Source: Bacillus sp. FJAT-26390 (GTDB taxonomy: Bacteria > Bacillota > Bacilli > Paenibacillales > Paenibacillaceae). Taken from it: a stretch of 64,000 nt of DNA. Location: the NCBI RefSeq assembly GCF_001682865.1, contig NZ_MAQX01000033.1, positions 248,001 to 312,000 of the forward strand, given 5' to 3'. Positions 32,714 to 41,043 of this stretch are shown here, piece after piece; position 1 is the first letter of the stretch; each line of letters opens with the position of its first letter. The notes below the pieces were generated by a model. It was given only the letters and a program-made list of their open reading frames with translations, searched no databases and was not told the DNA's origin. The position numbers and the translations under genes were made by a program.

Positions 32714-34030
32714 ATGGACATACGCAAATTTAGATTAGACGAGAAAGCTCTCGGCACCTATAGCGAGGAGCGCGATGAATATGAACGGGATTATGCAAGG
32801 CTCATTCAATCCCCTGCCTTCCGCCGTCTGCAAGGCAAATCGCAAGTATTCGGCGCCGGCACGGGCGACTATTATAGGACAAGATTAACCCATTCGCTTG
32901 AAGTGTCCCAGATTGCTCGCGAAGTCGCGCGCAGGCTTAATAAGCAATATGCATTTCTATCGCGCAAGGAGCATCCGGGACTCATTTTGGATCCGGCGGT
33001 CGTAGAAATTGCTGCGCTTGCCCATGATCTCGGCCATCCGCCGTTTGGGCATAAAGGCGAGGAAGTGCTGAATCATCTGCTCATGGCGGAATACGGCATT
33101 CCCTATGAAGGCAATGCCCAGAACTTTCGCATACTGATGTTTCTGGAGAAACGCGCCGGAAGCGGCAGCGGCCTTGATCTGACCGCTGCCGTGCTGCTCG
33201 CCATTAACAAATATCCGTTTAGCCTTGACGAGCCTGGTCGGCTAAAGGGCTTGTACAGCTCCGAATGGGGAGAGATTGAACAAATCCGCCAGTCATGGAA
33301 GATGCCAATCGGCTGTTCGACGCTGGAAGCCCAGCTTATGGACCTATGCGATGACATCGCTTATTCGACTCATGATATCGAGGACGGCATTCGTGCCGGC
33401 AAAATTCACATGAACCGCACCTTCTTTGAGGACAGCAGGCTCATTGACCATGTCGTACAAGAAATTGTAGAGGACAAGGTCAATAACGGCATCGGCTGGG
33501 GAGAGGTCGATATTCCCGCCATGGTCAAACGTGTGCTCGTCTCTTATTTCGAGCAATGGGAATCACTGTACGTGAGCAGCGAGCGCGAGCCTTCCCGCAC
33601 GAGAAGGGAAATGAAGGCGCGCTGGGTCAGCTTGTTCGCAGGCAAGGTAGGCATCATTGACGACACGTCACGCGGCTGGAAGAAGGTTACGTTCGTCAAC
33701 AACGGGCAGCAGGATATCGAATTGCTGCGCACGATGGAAATACTGAAGAAGCTCGCTTGGGTGACGCTCATCAAAGATTTCCGCGTTCAGCGGCTGCAAA
33801 TGCGCAGCGAGATCATGGTCCGCAGGCTGTGGGACAGCTTTAAGGTGCCCGACTCCGGCCGCCTCATCATCCCGCCTGACTGGATCGAGAATTATGAGAT
33901 CCATAAGAACAAGTGGAGCTGGCCGCGCTTTGTCGCGGATTATATCTCAGGCATGACCGATGCCTACGCGGAGAAGGTTTACGCCGAGCTTTATGCCAGC
34001 AAATCCGGTTCCATATACGAAATGGATTAA
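32714..34030 (+). CDS. dgt: dGTPase-like HD-domain triphosphohydrolase
   Basis: This 438-residue cytoplasmic enzyme is related to deoxyguanosine triphosphate triphosphohydrolase, which removes triphosphate from dNTPs. The N-terminus has RDYARLIQSPAFRRLQGKSQVF. The metal-binding residues are in RLTHSLEVSQIAREV (His), AHDLGHPPFGHKGEEVL (the HD pair, about 98-99) and DLCDDIAYSTHDIEDGI (Asp). TGGAGGAACTGCA precedes the ATG. It is a single-gene unit with its own terminator. dGTP as the main substrate is from family knowledge only. Confidence 0.92.
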   Translation: MDIRKFRLDEKALGTYSEERDEYERDYARLIQSPAFRRLQGKSQVFGAGTGDYYRTRLTHSLEVSQIAREVARRLNKQYAFLSRKEHPGLILDPAVVEIAALAHDLGHPPFGHKGEEVLNHLLMAEYGIPYEGNAQNFRILMFLEKRAGSGSGLDLTAAVLLAINKYPFSLDEPGRLKGLYSSEWGEIEQIRQSWKMPIGCSTLEAQLMDLCDDIAYSTHDIEDGIRAGKIHMNRTFFEDSRLIDHVVQEIVEDKVNNGIGWGEVDIPAMVKRVLVSYFEQWESLYVSSEREPSRTRREMKARWVSLFAGKVGIIDDTSRGWKKVTFVNNGQQDIELLRTMEILKKLAWVTLIKDFRVQRLQMRSEIMVRRLWDSFKVPDSGRLIIPPDWIENYEIHKNKWSWPRFVADYISGMTDAYAEKVYAELYASKSGSIYEMD

Positions 34031-34037
34031 CCATAAC

Positions 34038-34087
34038 AAAGCGCAGCTCCGAATGAGATGATCTCATTCGAGGGCTGCGCTTTTTTT
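34038..34087 (+). terminator. Terminator of dgt
   Basis: AAAGCGCAGC (34038-34047) pairs with GCTGCGCTTT (34074-34083), with a further CGAATGAGA/TCTCATTCG stem inside, and a T run follows. It may also act on the convergent nucleoside hydrolase gene. Confidence 0.8.
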
Positions 34088-34102
34088 AAGTAATTGTAGC
34101 TT

Positions 34103-35074
34103 CTAGCCTTGTCCCGCATTCGCGCTTACCGCGCTCGCGGATAGGTCTGTAATGTAATCAAAGAAACGAACGGGATCAACGTCATAAACAAGGCTTACGG
34201 GGCGACCATCGGCACGCTCTACCGTACGGCCTTGGCTAGGTCCATCCTTGATAACGCCGCTCTGCACCGTCTTGATTTCCACGAGCCCCGGGTTTCCGAC
34301 GACAGCCGTCGTAAGCACATCCCATAAGTAGTAGGTCGAATTCGTTTCCATATAAACAAGCGGAGGGCATGCCGCATAACATTGCCCAACAAAGTCGAGA
34401 CCTTCGTGCTTGCGCAGCGAAGCCCAGCGATTGCGAACGTCCATCGTGAGGGGAACCTTATTCGTGCTCTCAAGCGCGACAAGCAAAATCGGAATGCTGC
34501 TTGCCCATACGCGGTGCACAGCCTCTGGGTCCCAGAAGGCGTTCCATTCTGCGGTGCCGTCATGCTCAGGCTCTTGGACGTTGCCCTTTTCATTAAACGT
34601 GCCGCCCATCCAGACAAGCTTCTCGATCTTCGCTTCCACGTCCGGCGCTTCATCCAAAGCTCTCGCCAAATCAGTTAGCGGCCCTGTAAATAGCAGCGTC
34701 ACCTTCTCGTCAGAGCGGCGCAGCTGCTCGATCATATGCTGATGGGCAGGCAGCGCGGCAACCTTCGTGCGGATCGTGCCTGATTCATTAAGTATAGGCA
34801 GCGCATCTACAAAAAACGTATGCATCCGCCATTCAGCCGGGAACGGATTGACGCCGCGCGAATTTGACCTTGCGACCTCGATCGTCTCCGTTTTCGCCGG
34901 TTTGCCGAAACGGTCGATGATTTTGCGGCTCGCCTTCTCGCCCGGCTCCAAATAACCGTCAGCGGGAATAACCGATACGCCAATAAGCTCAACGTCCTTC
35001 ATTTGCAGCAAAAGAAACAAAGATACCAAGTCATCAACACCGGCATCGTGATTAAAATAAAGTTTAGTTCCCAT
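34103..35074 (-). CDS. Nucleoside hydrolase (IUNH family)
   Basis: This 323-residue enzyme cleaves the N-glycosidic bond of nucleosides. The N-terminal calcium-binding motif reads FNHDAGVDDLVSLFLLL, corresponding to the usual DxDxxxDD but with Asn and Ala at the first positions. TLLFTGPLTDLARAL and VWMGGTF are typical. The C-terminal SGVIKDGPSQGRTV and YDVDPVRFFDYI also fit. The start is preceded by AGGAAGG. It is divergent from the DUF1540 gene across a 72-bp region with a 16-bp palindrome. The altered metal motif suggests changed affinity or specificity. Confidence 0.88.
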   Translation of the reverse strand: MGTKLYFNHDAGVDDLVSLFLLLQMKDVELIGVSVIPADGYLEPGEKASRKIIDRFGKPAKTETIEVARSNSRGVNPFPAEWRMHTFFVDALPILNESGTIRTKVAALPAHQHMIEQLRRSDEKVTLLFTGPLTDLARALDEAPDVEAKIEKLVWMGGTFNEKGNVQEPEHDGTAEWNAFWDPEAVHRVWASSIPILLVALESTNKVPLTMDVRNRWASLRKHEGLDFVGQCYAACPPLVYMETNSTYYLWDVLTTAVVGNPGLVEIKTVQSGVIKDGPSQGRTVERADGRPVSLVYDVDPVRFFDYITDLSASAVSANAGQG

Positions 35075-35098
35075 ATCAATCCGTCCTTCCTGAGTATA

Positions 35099-35114
35099 AA
35101 ACGATATATCGTTT
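35099..35114. promoter_or_regulatory. Perfect 16-bp palindrome between divergent genes
   Basis: AAACGATATATCGTTT reads the same on both strands and lies midway between the nucleoside hydrolase and DUF1540 starts. It is a plausible operator for a dimeric regulator acting on one or both genes. Confidence 0.45.
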
Positions 35115-35146
35115 GTCCATCCTATAAATAAGGAGGTGAATTGTCA

Positions 35147-35302
35147 ATGGCTAAGGATGTGTTATGCGAAGTGAATTCATGCAAGTTCTGGGCAGCAGGA
35201 AATCACTGCGGCGCCTCATCTATTTATGTTGTTAGCAATCGCGGCAAGCAAGCCAGCAACTCCGAAGAAACAGATTGCAAAACCTTTGAAGCAAAGATCT
35301 AA
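35147..35302 (+). CDS. DUF1540 small cysteine-rich protein
   Basis: This 51-residue protein begins MAKDVLCEVNSCKFWAAGN, continues HCGASSIYVV and ends ETDCKTFEAKI. Its four cysteines (positions 7, 12, 21, 44) and the C-x-V-x-x-C, C-x-A-x-x-I-x-V and ETxCxTF patterns are those of DUF1540, a small family common in Firmicutes that probably binds metal. A very strong AAGGAGGTGAA site (35130-35140) lies 7 bases before the ATG. It is a monocistronic unit ended by the hairpin at 35324-35394. Confidence 0.88.
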   Translation: MAKDVLCEVNSCKFWAAGNHCGASSIYVVSNRGKQASNSEETDCKTFEAKI

Positions 35303-35323
35303 CGAAGGGCTTTATCAATAGAA

Positions 35324-35394
35324 AGCAGCGCAAGCGCTATGTGCGAGTGAACTTCCTGTGACGAAGTCAGTTGCCGCTTGAGCCTTGCGCTGCT
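35324..35394. terminator. Terminator between the DUF1540 and vanY-type genes
   Basis: AGCAGCGCAAG (35324-35334) pairs perfectly with CTTGCGCTGCT (35384-35394) around a large loop containing smaller stems (ACTTCctgtgacGAAGT). T-rich sequence follows on the plus side at 35404-35409. Confidence 0.5.
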
Positions 35395-35406
35395 GCTATT
35401 GCTTTT

Positions 35407-36312
35407 TTATTTGGCAACGGGTACCGCATCCATATACTCCTCAAGCGTCTCGCCGCTCTCAGCGATCTTAGCTGCTGTATCCTTGCCTACGTAACGGATA
35501 TGCCATGGCTCGTATTGATAACCCGTAATCTCTTCCTTGCCCTCCGGGTAGCGGATGATAAATCCGTATTCATGGGCATGCTTCTTAAGCCAAGCCGCTT
35601 CCTTCGTATCCGCAAAGCAATCAGCCGCGGCACATTTGCCGTCGCTGCCGGAAACATCGATGGCAAGGCCCGTCTCATGCTCGCTTGTGCCAGGAAATGC
35701 GCTGTACGTTCTTGCCTTCTCTAGGCCGTCTCTCTTCACGTAACGCTCAAACAACGTTTTTTGCGTGCTGTGCGAGCGGTAAGCAGATACGCCTGCCAGC
35801 TGGATGCTGTCATTCTCGGCAGCTTTAAACATATTCTCCAGCGCCGTCGCCGCTTCTTGCCGCATTTTGCGCTTTTCTATCTTCTCTGAAAATATAAACC
35901 GAACGTCTGGAAACACTAAGTCCGAAGGGTTATATTCCTCTGGCAGCTTGTGCTGTTTATTCACGAGCACAGCTATTTCTGCAGGTTGTGCGATGACCGC
36001 CATTCCATCCTCGGTCTGCTCATCTTGTCCGCCACCAGACTCTCCGCTCGGTTTATCCGTCGCCTGGCCATTGCCTCCAGTTCCCGCATTTCCATCTGCC
36101 GGTGTCTCAGTCTTGCCCGGCGCACCGCCATTTGGATCCGCTGCTCCGGCATCTCCCGACACTTCCCCGCCGCTTTCAACCGAACCATCGCCAGCCGCCT
36201 GCTTAGTCGGTATCGTTGCCGAATCGCCCGTCTTTAGAAAAGAGTAACCAATGACCATAGCCGCGCATACCATAACGAACAACAGCAGCCTTCCTCTTCT
36301 TTTTTTCATCAT
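35407..36312 (-). CDS. D-alanyl-D-alanine carboxypeptidase, VanY type (M15B)
   Basis: This 301-residue membrane-anchored peptidase has a basic N-terminus, then LLLFVMVCAAMVIGYSFL, followed by about 80 residues of Gly/Ser/Asp-rich linker and a C-terminal M15 domain. Zinc and catalytic motifs are visible: SEHETGLAIDVSG (His and Asp ligands), AWLKKHAHEYGFIIRYPEGKE, and YEPWHIRYVG (catalytic Glu and third His ligand). It trims terminal D-Ala from peptidoglycan stems outside the cell. No van cluster is present, so a general cell-wall role is more probable than vancomycin resistance. Confidence 0.92.
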   Translation of the reverse strand: MMKKRRGRLLLFVMVCAAMVIGYSFLKTGDSATIPTKQAAGDGSVESGGEVSGDAGAADPNGGAPGKTETPADGNAGTGGNGQATDKPSGESGGGQDEQTEDGMAVIAQPAEIAVLVNKQHKLPEEYNPSDLVFPDVRFIFSEKIEKRKMRQEAATALENMFKAAENDSIQLAGVSAYRSHSTQKTLFERYVKRDGLEKARTYSAFPGTSEHETGLAIDVSGSDGKCAAADCFADTKEAAWLKKHAHEYGFIIRYPEGKEEITGYQYEPWHIRYVGKDTAAKIAESGETLEEYMDAVPVAK

Positions 36313-36650
36313 TTGCCTCCAGCATATATTTTACATATATTTCATGTAATTATACTCGTATTCATGCTTTGTCCACTAGCAACTAACTAATAGACTACTA
36401 AAATGGCGGTAATGTTTCAATCTAATAGCATGGTAATCATGTAACGTAATAGAAATAGAACAAAAACATGTATGTACTGCTAATTAGACAATTATAAGAC
36501 TGGGCATGGAGGAGCCTTTTGCCTTTTGACATTCGACTATAATTAGGAGCATAATGGGATAAGAATTTACAGAACGCATATATATTATTATGAGCGGGCT
36601 GGCTGCCTCGGAGAGACGGCCTGTTTTTGCTGTGAAAGGTAGGCGGTTAT
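36313..36650. other. Intergenic region upstream of the LTA synthase gene
   Basis: AT-rich, 338 bp between divergent genes. It holds TTTACA near 36567 with TATTAT-like sequence downstream, and a GGCTG-rich imperfect hairpin with CCTGTTTTTG just before the ltaS-type ribosome binding site (36591-36630), which might attenuate that gene. No small gene is supported. Confidence 0.35.
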
Positions 36651-38513
36651 ATGACATTTTTAACTCCAAAACGACTGCTAAGCACTCGTCCCATCCTGTT
36701 TTTCTCGTTTATCATGCTGCTTAAGAGCTACCTGGCTTGGATGGTGATTTTCGAGGATGGGTTTTCCTGGACTACGATTTTAAAAGAAATTCCGTTTGTG
36801 CTTATCGTTTACTGTCTCATTGAATATTTTGCATCCAAACGCAAGCTTATCTACTATTTGATTGCGAACCTATTAATGACCCTTATTCTATTCGCCGTCA
36901 TCATGTACTATAAGTATTACGGCGTTATCGTGACTTATCTCGCGCTAGAACAGGTGAATCAGGTAACAGCGGTCAAAAACAGCGTATTCTCGCTAATGGA
37001 TCCATACTACCTGCTTATCTTTATCGACATTATTATCATGGCAGTATTGCTGTTTCGCCGCAAGAAGGCCGTCAATTGGAAGAAAGCAAGCTCCCGCAAA
37101 GAGAGCAAACGCCTGGTCGTTGCGCTGTTTACCATTTCGATCGCGCTTTGCTTATTCAACATTTTGCCAAACCGCGCCAGCATGAATGAGATTGTCAAAG
37201 CGGAGCAAATGGGTATTCTCAACTACGAGGCTTATATGATTTTCTCGAACAAAGATATTGATTTCGTTGATCCAAACCATATTACTCAAACTAAAATCGA
37301 TAGCGTCAAAAAAATCGAGAAGCCGGCGGCTCCGTTTTTATGGAAGACAGCGGCTGGCAAAAACGTCATTATCATTCAAATGGAGTCGTTCCAAAACTTC
37401 CTCGTCAACCTTAAAATCGACGGGAAAGAGATTACGCCGAACATCAACAAGCTCGTGAATGAAAACTACTATTTCAAACATTTCTACCAGCAGGTCGGCC
37501 AAGGCAATACATCCGATGCTGAATTTGTCGTCAATACGTCGTTCTACATTCCGCCTCGCGGCGCGGCAACGATGATCTACGCGGACAAAGAGCTTCCAAG
37601 CTTGCCGAAGCTGCTTAAAGCGAATGGCTATGATACGACCACGTTCCATACGAACGTCGTTGAGTTCTGGAACCGGGGCGAGCTTTACAAGGCGCTTGGT
37701 TTCGACCGTTATTATGATCAGAAGTTTTTTGGCAATGAAGATACGGTGTTCTTCGGCGCCTCCGATGAGCAGCTCTACAAGAAAACAGCAGCTGAGATGG
37801 AACGCATGAGCCAAAACGGCAAGCCGTTCTACTCGCACGTCATCTCGATGACATCGCATCACCCGTTTACGATACCTGCGGACAAATACAAAATGACGCT
37901 CCCAGAGCGTTATGAGAACACCTTCGTAGGCGATTATATCCGTGCTCAAAACTATGCCGACTTCGCGCTTGGCAAGTTCATTGCCGATTTGAAGGAACGC
38001 GGCATTTGGGATAACAGCTTGATTTTGCTCTATGGCGACCATCTCGGCCTTCCGATTTACTCGCTGGACCGTGACGACAAAGCGCTTATGGCTGAAATTT
38101 ACGGCCATGAATACAGCTACACCGATATGATCAATATCCCGCTTGTTGTTGCATCAACAGGCTTAACCGAAGGAAAAGTATTCGATCAGCTTGGCGGTCA
38201 GGTGGACGTTTTGCCAACGATTGCGAACATGCTCGGCATTTCCTTGGATGATCATATCCACTTCGGGCAAGATTTGTTCAATCAGTCCTATAACGTGCTT
38301 CCACAGCGTTATTATCTCCCAACAGGCTCATTCTTAAGCAGCAAAGAGCTGTTCATGTCGGGAAGCGGCTACGAGGATGGCAAGCATTACTCGCTCGCGG
38401 GTGATGGCATCAAGGAGCAGGAAGCAACAGAGGATGAGTACCAGCGTGCACTCGAGCTGCTCAACCTCTCCGACAGCTACGTAAGCCAATTGCCTAGCTG
38501 GAAGAAAAACTAA
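36651..38513 (+). CDS. Lipoteichoic acid synthase family protein (LtaS type)
   Basis: This 620-residue membrane enzyme has five N-terminal transmembrane segments (to about residue 180) and an extracytoplasmic sulfatase-type domain. The catalytic threonine is in GQGNTSDAEF (about 287). Metal ligands are in IIIQMESFQNF (Glu) and LLYGDHLG (Asp and His). LPKLLKANGYDTTTFH and SMTSHHPF are typical. It polymerises glycerol phosphate from phosphatidylglycerol onto a lipid anchor. Firmicutes carry several LtaS paralogues, so it may be an LtaS, YfnI or YqgS equivalent. AAAGGTAGG precedes the ATG, and a strong terminator follows. Confidence 0.92.
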   Translation: MTFLTPKRLLSTRPILFFSFIMLLKSYLAWMVIFEDGFSWTTILKEIPFVLIVYCLIEYFASKRKLIYYLIANLLMTLILFAVIMYYKYYGVIVTYLALEQVNQVTAVKNSVFSLMDPYYLLIFIDIIIMAVLLFRRKKAVNWKKASSRKESKRLVVALFTISIALCLFNILPNRASMNEIVKAEQMGILNYEAYMIFSNKDIDFVDPNHITQTKIDSVKKIEKPAAPFLWKTAAGKNVIIIQMESFQNFLVNLKIDGKEITPNINKLVNENYYFKHFYQQVGQGNTSDAEFVVNTSFYIPPRGAATMIYADKELPSLPKLLKANGYDTTTFHTNVVEFWNRGELYKALGFDRYYDQKFFGNEDTVFFGASDEQLYKKTAAEMERMSQNGKPFYSHVISMTSHHPFTIPADKYKMTLPERYENTFVGDYIRAQNYADFALGKFIADLKERGIWDNSLILLYGDHLGLPIYSLDRDDKALMAEIYGHEYSYTDMINIPLVVASTGLTEGKVFDQLGGQVDVLPTIANMLGISLDDHIHFGQDLFNQSYNVLPQRYYLPTGSFLSSKELFMSGSGYEDGKHYSLAGDGIKEQEATEDEYQRALELLNLSDSYVSQLPSWKKN

Positions 38514-38522
38514 AGAACACAC

Positions 38523-38570
38523 AAAAGGCTCACTTTGAAGCGCGATAAGCTGCTTCAAGGTGAGCCTTTT
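38523..38570. terminator. Terminator between ltaS-type gene and bcp
   Basis: AAAAGGCTCACTTTGAAGC (38523-38541) pairs with 38552-38570 with one G-U pair, followed by a long T run. It is a strong terminator for the plus-strand gene and usable by the convergent bcp gene. Confidence 0.85.
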
Positions 38571-38588
38571 TTTTTCGTTCAAAATAGT

Positions 38589-39059
38589 TTAGATGCTTTT
38601 TACAGCCTCAAGCACTTCCTTGACATGCCCGTCTACGCTGACGCTGCGCCATTCCTTCGCAAGCTTGCCCTGCTCGTCCAGCAGGAAGGTTGAGCGCTCG
38701 ATACCCATGAACTCCTCGCCGTTCCAGCTCCGCAGCTTCCAAACGCCAAACAGCTCGGACACCGTATGCTCCGTATCCGACAGCAGCAAAAACGGCAGCT
38801 CATGCTTGCTCACGAATTCCTCATGGGATGCCAGATCATCCGGGCTGATGCCGATAACCGCAGCGTTATTTGTACCAAACTCACCGTTAAAGTCGCGGAA
38901 GTCGCAGGATTCGGTCGTGCAGCCAGGCGTCATATCCCTTGGATAAAAATAAATAACGAGCTTCTTGCCCGCATAATCCGCCAGCTCTACATCTTTGCCG
39001 TTTGATGCGTGCAGCTTGAAATTTGGAACGATGTCACCCGTTTTCAATTGCTCTCCCAT
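38589..39059 (-). CDS. bcp: Thioredoxin-dependent peroxiredoxin Bcp
   Basis: This 156-residue peroxiredoxin of the Bcp/PrxQ group reduces peroxides with thioredoxin. The peroxidatic and resolving cysteines lie in MTPGCTTESCDFRDF, five residues apart as in PrxQ. The N-terminus (LKTGDIVPNFKL), YFYPRD and the C-terminal ERSTFLLDEQGKL are typical. It is 13 bases downstream of the VOC gene, so it may be the last gene of an asparaginase-VOC-bcp operon. Confidence 0.95.
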   Translation of the reverse strand: MGEQLKTGDIVPNFKLHASNGKDVELADYAGKKLVIYFYPRDMTPGCTTESCDFRDFNGEFGTNNAAVIGISPDDLASHEEFVSKHELPFLLLSDTEHTVSELFGVWKLRSWNGEEFMGIERSTFLLDEQGKLAKEWRSVSVDGHVKEVLEAVKSI

Positions 39060-39072
39060 TGCACATGCTCCT

Positions 39073-39753
39073 CTAATTTATATTTTCAATCGTCAAGCCA
39101 TGCTCATTGCTGCTGAAAGACAGCTCGCCCGCCTCGCGTATGTGGACTCGCACCGGGAAGCTCTCAGCCGTTTTGTTCGTGAAATGCCATCTTCTTCCCG
39201 TCGATACGACCAATAACAAGCCGTTATCGTCACCGATCGGATTAAAGCTTTCATTGGTCGTTTTATAAGACATCAGGCCAAGCTTCGCCAAATGCTCTAC
39301 CGCAGCCGGAATATCGGCAGTTGGAACGCCAATCTCGCTAATGCAAATGATATCCTGTTTCGGGTCGAACGGCCGCTCTACGCTATTGTCCATCGTATGG
39401 CGAGCGATCAGCTCCAAAATATTACCCGCGGGGTCCTCAAAATAAACAGAATGCGAGTTCCATGATTCGCTGTATGACACATCCTCGCCTGCCTCCGTAC
39501 CTATCGGAACCCTCGCCTCGATCCAAGCTTTCGCTTCCGGCAGCTTGTTCTCCGGGATCGTAAAAGCGAAGTGATAGTAATGCTCCCCATCAGCTTCATC
39601 GCTTGTCTCCTGAAAGGTTAGCTCGCTCCAGCCAGCCTGTACCGTGAAGCTGCCTTGTTCGGAGCGAATAACCGGAAATCCAAGAATGTCGCTGTAGAAA
39701 GGCTGAAGGCTTGCCGAGTTTGCGGTTACTAGCGCTAGCTTTTCAATAATCAT
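39073..39753 (-). CDS. VOC-family (glyoxalase/dioxygenase fold) protein
   Basis: This 226-residue protein has two vicinal-oxygen-chelate modules. The first begins EKLALVTANSASLQPFYSDILGFPV and ends SVYFEDPAGNILELIAR; the second begins ISEIGVPTADIPAAVEHLAKLGL. The metal ligands of the first module appear to include the Glu in LELIAR and a His in HYYHFAFTI. The ATG at 39753 follows GAGGTG, which is also the last coding part of the asparaginase gene (stop and start one base apart), so the longer frame from 39774 is rejected. Enzymatic activity is unknown. Confidence 0.82.
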   Translation of the reverse strand: MIIEKLALVTANSASLQPFYSDILGFPVIRSEQGSFTVQAGWSELTFQETSDEADGEHYYHFAFTIPENKLPEAKAWIEARVPIGTEAGEDVSYSESWNSHSVYFEDPAGNILELIARHTMDNSVERPFDPKQDIICISEIGVPTADIPAAVEHLAKLGLMSYKTTNESFNPIGDDNGLLLVVSTGRRWHFTNKTAESFPVRVHIREAGELSFSSNEHGLTIENIN

Positions 39754-39754
39754 T

Positions 39755-40813
39755 TTACACCTCGTTATGTTCATAATACAAAGTGGTTTGCGTTACAAAT
39801 GCTTTGGCCTCTTCTTTATCCTCATATAATCCATATGCCAGCATGAGTTTGGTCAGTGCTGCTTCAACAGACAGCTTCTCAATGACGATTGCCCCCGCTT
39901 CAATAAGCCGCAGTGATGATGAATAAAGCGCATCCGATCGGTTTCTTATCGGACATATGTAGACATCGATGCCTTGCTCCTTGCAGCGTTCGATAAACTG
40001 CACAAGCGAATGCGGGCCTTCCTCGATCGCGCTCGCCGTGCCGGAATGATGCAGATCATGGAGCACTGCCTTCGGCTGATTCGACGAGAAATCATAATAA
40101 GAATAATTCAAGCCGGGATAAGGCCTAATATAGACGATGCCATGCTCAAGGCGCAGCGCCTTTGGCTCCCAGTTATATGATGCTGCCTGTGCAAGGCGCA
40201 GCGATTCAGGCTTCGGGTTGCGCTCATGCTCAAGCCAGTTGAACACTCGGCCTGCCATCGCCCCGTAAGGGATGCCGTAAGGACTTCCAAATTGATCGGT
40301 AAAAGATATCGCCTGCGTAATTCTCGTTCCGAGATAAACAAGCGGCACCCCTTTGTCATCCTCATACACGACAAACACGCCAGGAAGCTGCGCATCCGCG
40401 ATAAAATCAATGGCATTCGCAAAGTTGCGGCGGCCGTTGCTGCGCTCATCCGCAAGCGGGTAATTGCTTGCGGTCAGCACGATTGGAATATTCGAATCGG
40501 CAAACAAATAACTGATCAAAGCAGCGCTATACGCCAGCGTATCCGAGCCATGCGTAATAACTAAGCCTTCATATTGCGATAGATCCATGCCCCGAATCGC
40601 TTCAGCCAGCGTAATCCAATCATCCGTCGTCATATTCTCGCTCAGCAGATTAAGCGGCTGCATCGCATGCAGCGCTACATCGTCTCTCTTCTCAGAGCTG
40701 TTGCTGTATACATCAATAAGCATATAAGAGCCTGATTGATTTACATCAATGCCCTCTCCTTGTTTTAAACTTCCGATCGTTCCTCCTGTAAATACGACTA
40801 ACAATTGCTTCAC
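39755..40813 (-). CDS. ansA: L-asparaginase
   Basis: This 352-residue asparaginase/glutaminase-family enzyme hydrolyses asparagine to aspartate and ammonia. The two catalytic threonine motifs are TGGTIGS (about 9-15) and THGSDTLAYSAA (about 87-98). The DERSNGRRNFANAI segment and a C-terminal small domain complete the fold. There is no signal peptide, so it is a cytoplasmic type I-like enzyme. It is the first gene of a three-gene run with VOC and bcp. Confidence 0.92.
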   Translation of the reverse strand: MKQLLVVFTGGTIGSLKQGEGIDVNQSGSYMLIDVYSNSSEKRDDVALHAMQPLNLLSENMTTDDWITLAEAIRGMDLSQYEGLVITHGSDTLAYSAALISYLFADSNIPIVLTASNYPLADERSNGRRNFANAIDFIADAQLPGVFVVYEDDKGVPLVYLGTRITQAISFTDQFGSPYGIPYGAMAGRVFNWLEHERNPKPESLRLAQAASYNWEPKALRLEHGIVYIRPYPGLNYSYYDFSSNQPKAVLHDLHHSGTASAIEEGPHSLVQFIERCKEQGIDVYICPIRNRSDALYSSSLRLIEAGAIVIEKLSVEAALTKLMLAYGLYEDKEEAKAFVTQTTLYYEHNEV

Positions 40814-41043
40814 TACTGTTCCTCCTTGCTATATAGCTGTCGCTACATCTGCGATAATCATTTCATGATTGCTATTATCGTATATGCGGCGCTGCATCAG
40901 GTCAAGACGTCAAGCCGTTCTTAACAGGTTACCCCTCGGCGCCCGCTTCATACGAAACCCGCGAAGCGCCTCATGCACATACGCATAGACAAGAGGAGGA
41001 TGCTTCAAGGCTAATCCATCGCCTTGCCGCATCCTCCTCATCC

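Noticed and set aside
35407..36312. Vancomycin resistance determinant
   Set aside because: Only a VanY-type peptidase is present, with no vanHAX or regulator genes; such peptidases are ordinary wall enzymes in these bacteria.
37338..38108. 256-codon minus-strand ORF
   Set aside because: It is antisense to the catalytic domain of the LTA synthase-type gene, which has all its motifs intact.
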